Source: Planctomycetota bacterium
Lineage (GTDB): Bacteria > Planctomycetota > UBA1135 > UBA2386
Direction: 5' to 3'
NCBI GenBank assembly: GCA_014192625.1
Contig: BJHM01000015.1
Location: forward strand, 1-64,000
DNA length: 64,000 nt
Shown here: positions 9,121-18,685 of the stretch, one piece after another
Layout: every line of letters begins with the position of its first letter
Position numbering within the stretch: the stretch's first letter is position 1
Program-made: the position numbers and the translations under genes
The notes under the pieces: model-generated
Told to the model about the DNA's origin: nothing
Databases searched by the model: none
The model's input: the letters and a program-made list of their open reading frames with translations, nothing else

Positions 9121-9405
9121 TCACCATGAACGGCCGAGCTGCAGCGTGCCGACATTCAAAGCAAGGAACGCCGGCAAGTCGATGACGAAAACCTCACCGG
9201 TCGCTGCCACACGAAAAATAGTGAGCAACGACGACGCGGCGGCCGCCAAAAGCTCCCCCACAGCAACCCATAAAAAACTGTTACACGCCTTACAACAATC
9301 CCCGCCGCGCCGCATAGGTGACCAAGCGCCGCTAGGCGCATCCACCAACGGCCCGCGCAGCCAAGGCAATAAGCCAGCCAAAGCAGACCCAGCCAAAAGA
9401 ATCAA
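9121..9405 (-). CDS. Possible small membrane protein
   Basis: 94 codons from a TTG start, with two hydrophobic stretches (ILLAGSALAGLLPWL and ELLAAAASSLLTIF). It lies between two same-strand genes. No family is recognised, and the weak start codon and short length make it uncertain. The rest of the 9063-9472 gap holds nothing else I can support. Confidence 0.25.
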   Translation of the reverse strand: MILLAGSALAGLLPWLRGPLVDAPSGAWSPMRRGGDCCKACNSFLWVAVGELLAAAASSLLTIFRVAATGEVFVIDLPAFLALNVGTLQLGRSW

Positions 9406-9472
9406 CAGTATTGCCTGCAGCAGCCGCCGCTTTATCGCCCGCGCTTGGCACCGCCAGCCACATCCGCAATGC

Positions 9473-11026
9473 TCAACCCAGCACCGCTAAGTCGCTCATT
9501 ACACGCACTGCGCAATTGTGCCCAGCCGCGCCAATCACACTGCCCGCAGGATGGCATCCAGCACTGCACGAGTAGAGTCCATCCACACCCGTCGCATAAG
9601 GCATGCGGCGATCAAATCCAAATGTGTTATCGACATGGTGGATGTGGCCATAACGAATGCCAATATCAGCTTCGATTCGCTTCGGTGTCAGCACATAGGT
9701 ATCGACAACCAAGTCACGAAATCCGGGGCAGAACTGTTCTGCGATACCAAAGATGTGGTCGACATATTTAGCCTCCTGGTCCTGCCACGAAGTTCCAGCG
9801 AGTTCGTATGGCACCCACTGAACAAAGAATGCTGAATTGTGATTGCCCTGCGGGTCGCGAAGTGACGGATCCACTTGCGTGTGAATGTACCATTCAATCG
9901 TTGGACACTCCGCGAGTTCGCCACGCATGACTTTCTCGAAGCCCGCTTTGATTTCACGAATGGGGTGCTCGCATTGCGGCAAGAGGTGCATCGTGCCATT
10001 GTGCTGCCCACGACTTTCTGGGAGGCACCTAAACTTCGGCAGGCCGCGCAACGCCATATTGATTTTCATCGTCGTACCAGTGCGTTTGAAATTGTCCAAA
10101 CGCGTGTCAAGCGACATTGGCAAGACAGAAGGCCCCACCAGCTCGCGCAAACGAAATGGATCGGCGTTGACGATGACCGCTCTGGCATGAATCTCGCGGC
10201 CATCCGCCAATACAACCCCCGTTGCCCGACCTTGCGTAGTGGTAATTTGTGTAACTGGTGTGCTAGTCAAGATCGTGGCACCATGCGAACCGGCGGCATT
10301 CGCAAACGCATTCGCAACAGCACCCATGCCACCCTTGGCAACCATCCAGGTCCCATCCGCAGCGGGAAGCCGGCACATATTGTGCACGAGAAAGTTCATC
10401 CCGGTTCCTTTTGTGCCAAAGGAACCGGTCAAGCCAGAAAATCCATCGGTGACCGCATACATCGCCAACAGCATTTCACTTTTGAAGTCGAAGCGCGCTA
10501 AATAATCCTCAACCGTACCGGTAACGAGTTTCACAAAGACATCCCGTAACTCTGGACGAATATACTTTTCAGCCGTTGCCTCGACGGACAATGGCTCACA
10601 AAGCCAACTCGGCGCGAGATCGTTACGAATGCGGCCGATTTCCTCGGCCAGCGCGCCATTTGCACGCCAATCTTGCTCGCTAAACATTGCCAAAAATTGC
10701 GCCCGCATTGCTGACTGGTCCGTCCCCAACAGCAAGTAACGACCATCAAGCATCGGCAGGAAATAGTGTGGATTGCGCCGGATCAGCTCCACCTGCGCGC
10801 CAGTCCGCTGCATGATTTCTGGCGGCATTACGCCCAATAAGTAGGAAGCTGTCGAAGTCCCAAGCTGAGGAGCCTTTGGAAATGGATATTCCGTCTTGGT
10901 CGCACCGCCGATCCTTGCGCGCTCCTCGACGACCGTCACTTTCAAACCTGACTTGGCCAAAATCGCAGCGGCGACCAATCCGTTGTGCCCAGCCCCAACA
11001 ATAATAACATCGGCTCGCTTCGTCAT
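9473..11026 (-). CDS. FAD-dependent oxidoreductase, PYROXD2/phytoene-desaturase-like
   Basis: 517 residues. The N-terminus has the dinucleotide-binding fold ADVIIVGAGHNGLVAAAILA, with the acidic end of strand 2 at VVEER, then the GGATKTEYPF segment of CrtI-type amine oxidase/desaturase relatives. The C-terminus ends with a second FAD contact (ATGVDGLYSCSAGCHPAGSV). The ungapped HNGL variant and the C-terminal CSAG...HPGG-like motif suit the PYROXD2-type branch better than true phytoene desaturase, and no carotenoid genes lie nearby. The substrate is unknown. Base composition is nearer 50% GC, lower than the flanking genes. Confidence 0.8.
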   Translation of the reverse strand: MTKRADVIIVGAGHNGLVAAAILAKSGLKVTVVEERARIGGATKTEYPFPKAPQLGTSTASYLLGVMPPEIMQRTGAQVELIRRNPHYFLPMLDGRYLLLGTDQSAMRAQFLAMFSEQDWRANGALAEEIGRIRNDLAPSWLCEPLSVEATAEKYIRPELRDVFVKLVTGTVEDYLARFDFKSEMLLAMYAVTDGFSGLTGSFGTKGTGMNFLVHNMCRLPAADGTWMVAKGGMGAVANAFANAAGSHGATILTSTPVTQITTTQGRATGVVLADGREIHARAVIVNADPFRLRELVGPSVLPMSLDTRLDNFKRTGTTMKINMALRGLPKFRCLPESRGQHNGTMHLLPQCEHPIREIKAGFEKVMRGELAECPTIEWYIHTQVDPSLRDPQGNHNSAFFVQWVPYELAGTSWQDQEAKYVDHIFGIAEQFCPGFRDLVVDTYVLTPKRIEADIGIRYGHIHHVDNTFGFDRRMPYATGVDGLYSCSAGCHPAGSVIGAAGHNCAVRVMSDLAVLG

Positions 11027-11176
11027 TTTTATCTGCTATCCAAGCTACCTTTGTGGCGACGGAAATGCATAGCCACTGCAGCTACTAATACAACTCACGT
11101 TAGGCGAAAGGAAGATTGTCAGGCGCGCATCCTTTTCAGTCAGCCTAATTCCCATACCGACCGCTGGGCGATCGCA

Positions 11177-12829
11177 TCACCCCTTACGCAACAAAAGTAC
11201 CCAGTCCTGCGGCGACGGCACCGACGGCGTCGACCACTCAAAAGCGCCGGTCACAGGGCCCAACTCAAAGCGGCGCCCCGAGGCAGGATCGAACCAGCAT
11301 GCAGTGTAAAGCACCTTTGGATCGAGCTGGCGCAGGCGAAAACCGCTCCAGTCGTATAGCCCGCGCTTTGGCAGATACACGACCACGAGTTCGCCGGGGA
11401 TTCCCGCTGCGAACACAGAGGCATCGACCCAGTCAGGGTGCGGTTCCATTCGTTGCCAAGGCAATTGCTCGAGCAGCTTCTTTGCAAGTCCAATTTGGGT
11501 GGCACCTGGGAAGCGCATGCCTGCTCGCCAAGTTGTGAAGTCATAAACTGGCGATATGCCGGGATCGCCTTCGACGCTCGCATGCCAGATGCCAGCGGCA
11601 CCGTATGTATGACCGGCCGCACCCGACAGCATGAACGTCCAAAAGAGATGGCGCTGCACGTCCTCGAAGTTCGCCTGCATGTGGCGCTCATAGCACGCCT
11701 CGCCGCAGAGCGCGGGACGCGCGGGCGACTGCGCGAGCGTCCCACGCAGCACGCGGAGCGTCTCGTTTGCGACGTTAAGGCCATCATGGCCGATGGCTAT
11801 CATGTCAAAGTCGAAGCGCTCGTTGCCACTGCGAATCGTGGTGCGCGGATCACCGGGCGCATGGTAAGTGAGCGAGCGATGATAGGGATCCGTCGTGCGC
11901 ACATAATCGGCGAGCGCGGCCCAGGGCCCATTGTCATCACTCGCTTCGCCACCGAGGATCCAGACGACCGGCGCAGCACCATAGCGCGCAATGAGGTGGC
12001 GCCAATGGCGCTGAAATCCTTCAAGCCCAACCTGCTCGATCGTCGAGCGACCGCCCGCCTGCGGACGGCCCCAGCCGCCGACGATCGCGGGCACGATGCC
12101 GTGCTTTATAAGCATGTCGATACGGCGATCAGCCGCGTCGAAATACGCGGTATTTACCGCGCGAAAGTCGAGCGTCGTATAAGGCATCCCAGCCTCATTC
12201 TCCCAGCGCGGCAATAACATATTCTCGTCGGGATACGGCCCGCACACGATCTGCACGACATTAAATCCCTTCGCTGCGCGGTCGGCGCAGAGCTCCTCAA
12301 AGCCGCTCAGGTCGATACGCTTACAAAGCCCCTTCCACCAAGTGTCGCCGAGCCACAGAAATGGCGTGCCATCGGCGTGCTCAAAGTGACGGTGGTCTGG
12401 TGCGACGCGCAAAGGGCCGTGGCGGAACAGCAGATTCGTCGCGGTCGATGGCGTGATCTCAAGCGTTCCTTCGCAGTCGTGCAGGCCAGCGTCATCCTTA
12501 GCGCCGCACACCGTCCGGTAACAATGCACACCGACCTTTGGCGACGCGTAGCGCACTTTCCAGCGGTCGTTGCCCGACCAAAAGGCGGGCACGCGCGCTT
12601 CGACGCCATCGGGCGATCGAAAGATGACATCTAAATCGACGGTCGCAAAGGGATCCGCGTGGGGCCGCTGCGCCGTGAAGGTGATCTCGATGGGCCGATT
12701 TGCTTCCGTCTTTGGCGTTTCTACGACTATGGATTTTAGGAAAAACGGGGCAAGGAGTGAGACGATAACTAGCGCGACTCGACGCAGCAGACGTGGAAAT
12801 TGAGTGCGGTCCATGTGCGGCAAAGTCAT
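11177..12829 (-). CDS. DUF4038/apiosidase-like glycoside hydrolase
   Basis: About 550 residues from the ATG at 12829 (an in-frame ATG at 12814 is equally good). A membrane-spanning or signal segment (RVALVIVSLLAPFFLKSIVV) is followed by an N-terminal Ig-like domain of the DUF5060 type (RPIEITFTAQ...FWSGNDRWKVRY). A TIM-barrel of the DUF4038/GH140 type comes next (DGTPFLWLGDTWWKGL; VVWILGGEASDDNGPW; PALCGEACYE), then a C-terminal putative collagen-binding-like beta domain (YDWSGFRLRQLDP). The GGE and GEACYE acids are the likely catalytic carboxylates. Known members cleave plant-type side-chain sugars, so this fits a polysaccharide-use neighbourhood. The frame is open back to 13123, but that extension is not protein-like. 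Confidence 0.82.
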   Translation of the reverse strand: MTLPHMDRTQFPRLLRRVALVIVSLLAPFFLKSIVVETPKTEANRPIEITFTAQRPHADPFATVDLDVIFRSPDGVEARVPAFWSGNDRWKVRYASPKVGVHCYRTVCGAKDDAGLHDCEGTLEITPSTATNLLFRHGPLRVAPDHRHFEHADGTPFLWLGDTWWKGLCKRIDLSGFEELCADRAAKGFNVVQIVCGPYPDENMLLPRWENEAGMPYTTLDFRAVNTAYFDAADRRIDMLIKHGIVPAIVGGWGRPQAGGRSTIEQVGLEGFQRHWRHLIARYGAAPVVWILGGEASDDNGPWAALADYVRTTDPYHRSLTYHAPGDPRTTIRSGNERFDFDMIAIGHDGLNVANETLRVLRGTLAQSPARPALCGEACYERHMQANFEDVQRHLFWTFMLSGAAGHTYGAAGIWHASVEGDPGISPVYDFTTWRAGMRFPGATQIGLAKKLLEQLPWQRMEPHPDWVDASVFAAGIPGELVVVYLPKRGLYDWSGFRLRQLDPKVLYTACWFDPASGRRFELGPVTGAFEWSTPSVPSPQDWVLLLRKG

Positions 12830-13164
12830 ACCAGATTTTACTTCTGCCGATGCCCACTCGGCAAAATAAATCATGCATAGGTGCGTCTGGCTCCCATTAC
12901 CGGCAGTCGCCCGCCATAAAGCCCGCTGCATGCTGTTATTAGATGCCTCCCTCAGCACAAAACGGCGAGGATATCTATAATACGAGTGCCCACCGGCGGC
13001 AAATGGAACTCTCGCACCAATCGGCCGCCCCAGTAAGAGGCATTTCAAATCCGCTCTCCCGGACGGCGTGCCAAAAGATCGCCGCATTGAAACCGATGAT
13101 CGGGATGCCGACCACCTGTTCAAGGCGCAGAAAATCGGCGTTTAGGCTCATATTCATATCGCAT

Positions 13165-13330
13165 GCACGATCGACGGATCCGCGTATTTTGTTCTCGAAC
13201 CGCTCACGTTCCGGAAAACGGCTCATCGCTTTGGTCCCGCGGCCGTGGCGCATGATGCTTTTGTATCACGGCGTGCTGGCTCCCGCCGCCAATGTTTGCG
13301 GCAGGTCTAAACAACTCGGAACGGCAGCCT
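13165..13330 (+). pseudogene. IS91-type transposase internal fragment, frameshifted
   Basis: In one frame the plus strand reads YFVLEPLTFRKT; in the next it reads LIALVPRPWRMMLLYHGVLA followed by PAANV. Joined with one frameshift, this is the internal 'EPLxFxxRLxALVPxPRxxLxxYHGVLAP' block of IS91/IS801-type transposases. It corresponds to the region upstream of the tails found at 54-329 and 2910-3119. The rest of 12830-13535 contains no gene I can support. Confidence 0.65.
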
Positions 13331-13535
13331 ACGCAACTCGGCCGGCTGCGCGCGCGTTCGCAGGACGACAAGGCGCGGCGGCGACGCGCGAGTGAGCCCC
13401 CTTCTCGGAGAAGAACGCGATCACTTACAACGCAGTGCGGCGTATAAGGATCGGCCAGAGCCTTCATGAAAGTCCAATGGCGCAACGGCATGCGTGTCCT
13501 GGTCGCCAACCGTCTGAAAGCGGAGCGCGGCCTGT

Positions 13536-13742
13536 CTACGGCTTGTAGTTGCTATACAAAGGCCCAGTCTTGTCGTATGCGCAGAGGTTTTCGTCGGTGG
13601 TAACTATTGCGAGGCCGTTTTCCGGAACAAGGATCAGGTCTTGGTCGAGCACTTTCGTGCGAATTTTCCAGCCTGCTGGCAGCCTCTTGAAATGGCTTTC
13701 GCGATTGGCATTGTATTCCGCCAAGCTGTAAGCCGGATTCAT
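13536..13742 (-). CDS. Small protein of unknown function
   Basis: 68 residues with a protein-like composition (LAEYNANRESHFKRLPAGWK, then a short beta-rich tail ending LYSNYKP). No signal peptide or membrane segment. It sits at the left edge of the GC-poor island. I do not recognise a family. Confidence 0.4.
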   Translation of the reverse strand: MNPAYSLAEYNANRESHFKRLPAGWKIRTKVLDQDLILVPENGLAIVTTDENLCAYDKTGPLYSNYKP

Positions 13743-13754
13743 GCAGGCTCCTAA

Positions 13755-14073
13755 AGCGAAAGGCTCCTAAAGCGGAAGGACTAATGACAGCCTTCCAGGT
13801 CGCCTCTCTGGTGCACTTTCTAATCAGAAAAAAGGCTGCCCGGTCGACGAGCGCGCAACTAAATATTATAAACGCGGGATACCACGACGTTGTAATTAAG
13901 CCATCCCTCGGCACGAAAAAAGCTACCCCGCCGCCCAACCCTAATATACGGAGCGCTTTGGCACCACCTGCAAAGAAAAAATTATTGCTCGCAGGTAAAT
14001 ACATAGAAACTGCGAAATCAATAAAACCAGAAACCATGATCCCGTCAAAGCCCACTAAGACGGCAAGCGACAA
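13755..14073 (-). CDS. Possible membrane protein, end uncertain
   Basis: The frame starts at 14073, overlapping the end of the carbonic anhydrase gene by 19 bases. It encodes about 105 hydrophobic residues with several potential membrane helices (VSGFIDFAVSMYLPASNNFF; WYPAFIIFSCALVDRAAFFL). The frame stays open to 13552, but from about 13755 it overlaps the small gene at 13536-13742 in another frame, so the true end may be a frameshift. No family is recognised. Confidence 0.35.
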
Positions 14074-14681
14074 GACGGTTCGATTGCACGAATATCATCG
14101 ACCGACTTGGTGAGATCACGGATCAATCCGTCGGCCACGTCATAAATCCAGCCATGCACGCGCACGTTGCGATTCTTGCTCGCCAGCAGCACGGGAGATT
14201 CGCGGACATGAACCACTTGCACGGCAATATTCAGCTCGCACAACCGACGCGCCTGAGCCAACGCAGTCAATTCGCGCTCGATTTCATCTCGATAAAACTT
14301 AGCAATGTCACGCACATGACGAATCCAATGGTCGACCATGCGCCCCTCATTTGGCGCGAGTGCCGCAGAAATGCCGCCGCAGCCATAATGGCCACACACA
14401 ATGACATCCTCGATACCTAGCACATTGACCGCGAAGTCGATCACTGCAAGGCAATTTAGATCACTATGGACTACGAGATTTGCGACATTGCGGTGCACGA
14501 ATACTTCGCCAGGTGGCAGTCCGATGATCTCATTCGCAGGGACGCGACTGTCGGCGCATCCGATCCACAGAAACCGCGGCTTCTGTTGCATAGCGAGTGA
14601 TTGAAAAAAGCCGGGGCGCTCGCGCTCCATACGACTGGCCCATGTACGGTTGTTGGCAAGCAGGTGATCGATATTGGACAT
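14055..14681 (-). CDS. can: Beta-class carbonic anhydrase
   Basis: 208 residues from the ATG at 14681 (MSNIDHLLANN), which matches the usual start of Can-type enzymes; a longer frame upstream is not protein-like. The zinc enzyme interconverts CO2 and bicarbonate in the cytoplasm. The ligands and dyad are in place: C42 and D44 in GCADSRVP, H98 and C101 in CGHYGCGG, at the same numbering as E. coli Can. Bicarbonate supply would suit the biotin carboxylase encoded further along, but the genes are not linked in an operon. Confidence 0.93.
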   Translation of the reverse strand: MSNIDHLLANNRTWASRMERERPGFFQSLAMQQKPRFLWIGCADSRVPANEIIGLPPGEVFVHRNVANLVVHSDLNCLAVIDFAVNVLGIEDVIVCGHYGCGGISAALAPNEGRMVDHWIRHVRDIAKFYRDEIERELTALAQARRLCELNIAVQVVHVRESPVLLASKNRNVRVHGWIYDVADGLIRDLTKSVDDIRAIEPSCRLPS

Positions 14682-15311
14682 GTGCGAAAAATGATCCGTG
14701 TTCCTGACGGGATGAAAACTCAAAGCCGTGGCCCGGAGGCGCCAACAAACAATGCAGATATTCTGCCACACTGAAGCGCCCGTATCCACCCGCAAATCAA
14801 AAGCACTTAGCAACTAAAAATAGTAAGATTAGCTCCCTTTCACAAACACTGAAGAACCGCAGCAACCTGCAAAATTTTCAGCAACGAAAAAGAAGCACAA
14901 TCTCAGTATCCAATTCGAAAAAAACCTAAGTCTGCTTTATCCAGCACACACAAAAACTGACAGAGTCATAGTCGTGGTTTGCAAATTACCTGCGGTGTAT
15001 TCCTGAACACTACAATGCCTGATCAAAAAAGTCGCTAGCGAGCCACAAACGACAGCAGAATCGCAAACGGAAAACAGGGTTTGTCCATTGCAAAGAACTC
15101 CAAACATGCCAGTCGTCACATCGTCGAATAACAAAAACCATAGAGCAAAGTCAAAACTTAGGCCAGCGGCACCGCACACCTGCCCTCAGGAGCGCAACAA
15201 GCGAAAGGGGCGCAGACAACCTAACAATTGCAGGGGTGAGGGGGACAGTGACCTCGCAGGCGCAGAAAAGTAGGGACGCAAATATCGCGGCTTTGGGATC
15301 CAGCAAAGGGT
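14682..15311. other. 630-base GC-poor gap
   Basis: Divergent promoter space between carbonic anhydrase and photolyase. It is AT-rich with A-tracts near 14815-14935. The open frames here (for example 14937-15179, minus) lack motifs and I reject them. No clear hairpin terminator is seen. Confidence 0.5.
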
Positions 15312-16958
15312 GTGCGCATCCTTTTATGCAAGGTGAACGAACTAGGAGAAGTGTCGATCTTCCACGCACAACTGTCCTTCTTGCAGCCCAAAGGTAAGCA
15401 CCTGAGGCGCTGGCTATTTTTGCCCTACGACCAGCTTAGCGACCAACTTGGGCCACTTTCGCGCGAGCCGGCAAACGAGCTTGGCATCGTGCTCGTTGAG
15501 AGCAGTTGGAAAGCGAAGCAGCGACCCTACCACCAACAAAAAATCGCGCTCATACTCGCCAACATGCGCCACTTCGCTTTAGAGCAGGCAAAGCGCGGAG
15601 TCAAAGTGCGATACTTGATGGGCGACGGGCCATATCACGCATTGTTGTCCCCTGTGATAGCCGAACTCGGCCCTCTGCGTGTGATGCGGCCAGCCGAGCG
15701 AGAACTGCGCGCCGACTTGGTGACGCTATTCAAGAGCGGCGGACTAATAGAAATCCCCCATGAAGGCTGGCTCACGACTGCAGATGATTTTGCCGAACTT
15801 GGCAAACCACCATGGCGAATGGATGCTTTTTATCGCGTAGTGCGCAAGCGGACCAATATTCTTATGGAGCGAGGCAAGCCCGTCGGTGGGAAATTCAGTT
15901 TTGACTCCGAAAACCGTAAGCCATGGCGAGGTGAACCGGCAACGCCAAGCGAGCCAACATTTCCACGCGACGAAATCAAGGACGAAGTTTGCGCACTCAT
16001 CAAACGCAAATTTGCAAACCACCCAGGGACTCTTCGCGAGGATCACTTGCCAGCAACCAAGTCAGATGCTGACGCATTATGGCAATGGGCAATGCGGGAG
16101 TGCCTGCCAAAATTCGGGCCCCACGAAGATGCGATGAGCACGCACTCCACAGGCTTATTTCATTCTCGAATCAGTCAACTGCAAAATCTCCTTCGACTAT
16201 TGCCCAGCAAAATTCTGGCCGCTGTCCTAAATCTACAAATTCCGCTTTCCAGCAAAGAAGGATTCGTTCGACAGATTCTTGGCTGGCGCGAATTTGTGCA
16301 CCACGTTCATGAGGCAACCGATGGCTTCCGAAATCTGCCTGCAAACGTCAATGCGCCAATCGCAAATCAGAACCTGCCGCAGGCATACTGGCAGGCAAAC
16401 TCGGGGCTAAATTGCCTCGACAGCGTTGTGAAAGACGTCTGGCACGAAGCCTATAGCCACCACATTACACGCCTTATGATTCTCGGAAACATTGCAACGT
16501 TACTAGCAGTACAGCCGCGGCAGATCACAGACTGGTTTTGGGTTGCCTATGCCGATGCCTACGATTGGGTTGTTGAGCCAAATGTTATGGCAATGGCCAG
16601 CCATGCATTCGGGGAACTAATGACGACAAAGCCTTACATCTCCGGCAGTGGCTACATACACCGCATGTCCGATTACTGCAAAGGATGCAAGTTTGACCCC
16701 AAAAAAACATGTCCTCTGACAAAACTTTACTGGCATTTCCTTGAAAAAAACAGCAAGCAATTATCCGGAAACATACGTATGGCGATCCCTCTTCGCGCCT
16801 CAGCAACACGCACAACAAAACAAAAAAAGCTCGATGCAGAGACTTTTATTACTGTAACTAATATATTGACAAAAGGAAACACGCTGACCTTGGCCGACAT
16901 GCAGAGTCTGACTACTGAAACTACTCAGAAAAAAAACATAAAACCAAATCAGAGATGA
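15312..16958 (+). CDS. phrB: FeS-type cryptochrome/photolyase (PhrB-like)
   Basis: 548 residues from a GTG; a GTG 13 codons later is also possible. It belongs to the FeS-BCP branch (PhrB, (6-4) photolyase-like), which uses FAD, light and a structural [4Fe-4S] cluster to repair UV photoproducts or to sense light. The N-terminal antenna domain includes KIALILANMRHFALEQAKRG. The FAD/DNA region has GWREFVHHVHEATDGF and VWHEAYSHHITRLMILGN. The four cluster cysteines are C368, C456, C459 and C467 (YCKGC, then KKTCPLTKLYW). The 88-residue C368-C456 spacing equals that of PhrB, but the last interval is shorter. The C-terminus is Lys-rich. Confidence 0.88.
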   Translation: MRILLCKVNELGEVSIFHAQLSFLQPKGKHLRRWLFLPYDQLSDQLGPLSREPANELGIVLVESSWKAKQRPYHQQKIALILANMRHFALEQAKRGVKVRYLMGDGPYHALLSPVIAELGPLRVMRPAERELRADLVTLFKSGGLIEIPHEGWLTTADDFAELGKPPWRMDAFYRVVRKRTNILMERGKPVGGKFSFDSENRKPWRGEPATPSEPTFPRDEIKDEVCALIKRKFANHPGTLREDHLPATKSDADALWQWAMRECLPKFGPHEDAMSTHSTGLFHSRISQLQNLLRLLPSKILAAVLNLQIPLSSKEGFVRQILGWREFVHHVHEATDGFRNLPANVNAPIANQNLPQAYWQANSGLNCLDSVVKDVWHEAYSHHITRLMILGNIATLLAVQPRQITDWFWVAYADAYDWVVEPNVMAMASHAFGELMTTKPYISGSGYIHRMSDYCKGCKFDPKKTCPLTKLYWHFLEKNSKQLSGNIRMAIPLRASATRTTKQKKLDAETFITVTNILTKGNTLTLADMQSLTTETTQKKNIKPNQR

Positions 16959-17166
16959 CTTTAAAGGAAGAGTAGTTTTGCAATTGAATAACTCTTGCTG
17001 TCGCGAGTTTATACGGCAAAAAAATCAGACCCGGCAAAAAGCAATGATAACTTCCGAGCAAGTGTATACACTAATTTTTGATCAACCAAGGATCGTCTTA
17101 GACTTCAGAATCTCAAGTGAATTTTAGATCGATATGCGTAACAGAAAAAAAGTTTTGCAATGAAAG
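16959..17166. promoter_or_regulatory. Promoter region with perfect 12-bp palindrome
   Basis: The AT-rich interval before the ferredoxin gene contains AGTGTATACACT at 17061-17072, a perfect palindrome about 95 bases upstream of the start. It is a candidate operator for a dimeric regulator; no regulator gene is adjacent. The assignment is from symmetry alone. Confidence 0.35.
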
Positions 17167-17481
17167 ATGCAAATAATAATCAATATTGACGATGGCTGCG
17201 GAGCTGCAGTTCGCTTTACTGCAAACGGCATAAAATCGTTAGCCGATCTATGCGATGCGCACGGTGCCCCAGTAGATTTCTCTTGCCGGGCAGCTAGCTG
17301 CTCGACGTGCCGGGTGCGCGTGCTATCCGGCGCGGAGCTCATCGACAACGCAAACCCGTTGGAGCTAGAACTACTCGCAGCGCTCGGCAATCCACACGAC
17401 ATACGTTTTTGCTGTACGGCCACACTGCGCAGCAACGCGACGGGCGAACTCAACCTGCACGCGTTAGGTCCAGCGTTTTAA
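17167..17481 (+). CDS. Plant-type 2Fe-2S ferredoxin
   Basis: 104 residues. C40, C45 and C48 (CRAASCSTC) plus C82 or C83 form the CX4CX2C...C ligand set of plant/vertebrate-type [2Fe-2S] ferredoxins, and the beta-grasp start MQIIINIDDGCGAAVRFTAN also fits. The one-electron carrier probably serves an oxygenase or reductase. It converges with the diiron oxidase-cupin gene with a single base between stop codons, which makes that enzyme the obvious candidate partner. No ferredoxin reductase is seen in the island. Confidence 0.85.
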   Translation: MQIIINIDDGCGAAVRFTANGIKSLADLCDAHGAPVDFSCRAASCSTCRVRVLSGAELIDNANPLELELLAALGNPHDIRFCCTATLRSNATGELNLHALGPAF

Positions 17482-17482
17482 A

Positions 17483-18685
17483 CTATTGCTCAGCAGGGCG
17501 CCGCGTTCGCGCAGTTGAATCATAATCACCGAAAAATGCCTTGCTGGTCAAGAAAAAGTCGGTAATCGCAAGTATCACCATCGGTGTCTGCCCTTGATTT
17601 TGTGATTGATGAATAACCCAACGCGGAATGAAAACACAATCACCAGGTTGCACAGAAATAAAACGGTCACCAATCAATACACGACCATTGCCGGAAATAA
17701 TGTAAAAAACTGTTTCGTGCGCATGACGGTGTCGCTCGTTTACATTTCCCGGAGAGATACGAACAACACGTGCATCCAACACATCCGCAGGAAAAGGAGC
17801 ACGATCCACCGTGAAGTCAATGCCAAGCGCCGGCATCTGATTAGAATAAATCGGCTTTACGAAAGGTTCCGCAGGCATAAATTTTAGATCTGCATCATTC
17901 ACATCTTGCGAAAGCAGCGAAGTCTTGCCCTGAATCCGATTAAGATGCTCGGAAATCCGGCGGTGACGCAACTCGCCAACGAGCCCGTCAAAGAATTCGC
18001 CCCGCAAGCGAAGTGATTCGTTAAGCGCATCTTCAGCATTTACCAAAAACCCTGGCTTAGCAGAAAAGCTAGCAAGAATCTCAGCAAGAGTCGCCGCATG
18101 CGCATCATCGCAGGCCATGTGAATACGAAAAAACAAAAGGTGCTCTTCAGCAATGCCAGCGTGAAGGAGCCCGTTCACAAAGATCTCATACATTTGCGAA
18201 ACGATCGCCTCAGTGCCAAGCGAAAGAAAAGCACTCGCATGCAGGGCAGAACCATTCCGAGTGTGATCAAGAAAGCGATCAACAAAATGATGCGTGAATG
18301 GCAAAAAATTGATCTTTGCCAGATCAATACCAAGGCCATGAGTCAAAAAGTTACGGAATAACTGAACGTGACGCTGATCAAGATCATCCTCACCCGACTC
18401 TTCAAAAAGATTCTGACACAACTTCGCGCGCAAGCGATCGTCGTCAAGGTTAGCCATCAGCCCAGACAGGTACCGCGTAAAGTTCTTAGAATAAAGGTAA
18501 TATTGACTAAAAATAAAACGGAAGTCGTCAAGCGAAAACAAGCCTAAACGGCAACCACGGAAAAGCTCATTGTCCCAGAACAGATGCTCTTTTTGGGCTT
18601 TCTGCAAACCAGCAATAGCTGAAAGAAAAGAATCAAACAAACCAGAATTTTCGAAATCAGAAGTTGAAACTTTTGGGCCACTCAT
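17483..18685 (-). CDS. Heme-oxygenase-like diiron oxidase fused to a cupin
   Basis: 400 residues in two domains. Residues about 10-240 form an all-helical TenA/PqqC/HDO-like domain. NLFEESGEDDLDQRHVQLF gives E95/E96 and H106, TEAIVSQMYEIF gives E159, and RIHMACDDAHA gives H189, D193/D194 and H196. These match in order the metal ligands of heme-oxygenase-like diiron oxidases such as UndA and SznF. Residues 285-385 are a cupin: ERHRHAHETVFYIISG and GDCVFIPRWVIHQ provide the metal histidines. Such oxidases perform O2-dependent C-C cleavage, N-oxygenation or desaturation; the substrate here is unknown. The gene is divergent from an NCS1 transporter and convergent with a ferredoxin. Confidence 0.75.
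   Translation of the reverse strand: MSGPKVSTSDFENSGLFDSFLSAIAGLQKAQKEHLFWDNELFRGCRLGLFSLDDFRFIFSQYYLYSKNFTRYLSGLMANLDDDRLRAKLCQNLFEESGEDDLDQRHVQLFRNFLTHGLGIDLAKINFLPFTHHFVDRFLDHTRNGSALHASAFLSLGTEAIVSQMYEIFVNGLLHAGIAEEHLLFFRIHMACDDAHAATLAEILASFSAKPGFLVNAEDALNESLRLRGEFFDGLVGELRHRRISEHLNRIQGKTSLLSQDVNDADLKFMPAEPFVKPIYSNQMPALGIDFTVDRAPFPADVLDARVVRISPGNVNERHRHAHETVFYIISGNGRVLIGDRFISVQPGDCVFIPRWVIHQSQNQGQTPMVILAITDFFLTSKAFFGDYDSTARTRRPAEQ

Noticed and set aside
9473-11026. Carotenoid phytoene desaturase (crtI) for the FAD oxidoreductase
   Set aside because: No carotenoid genes nearby, and the HNGL and C-terminal motif suit the PYROXD2-like branch better.
11288-11310. tRNA T-loop-like string on the minus strand
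   Set aside because: It lies inside the DUF4038 gene and no cloverleaf can be built around it.
14937-15179. 80-codon minus-strand frame in the GC-poor gap
   Set aside because: Cys/Phe/Val-rich but no start context, no family and no coupling to neighbours; AT-rich gaps easily give such frames.
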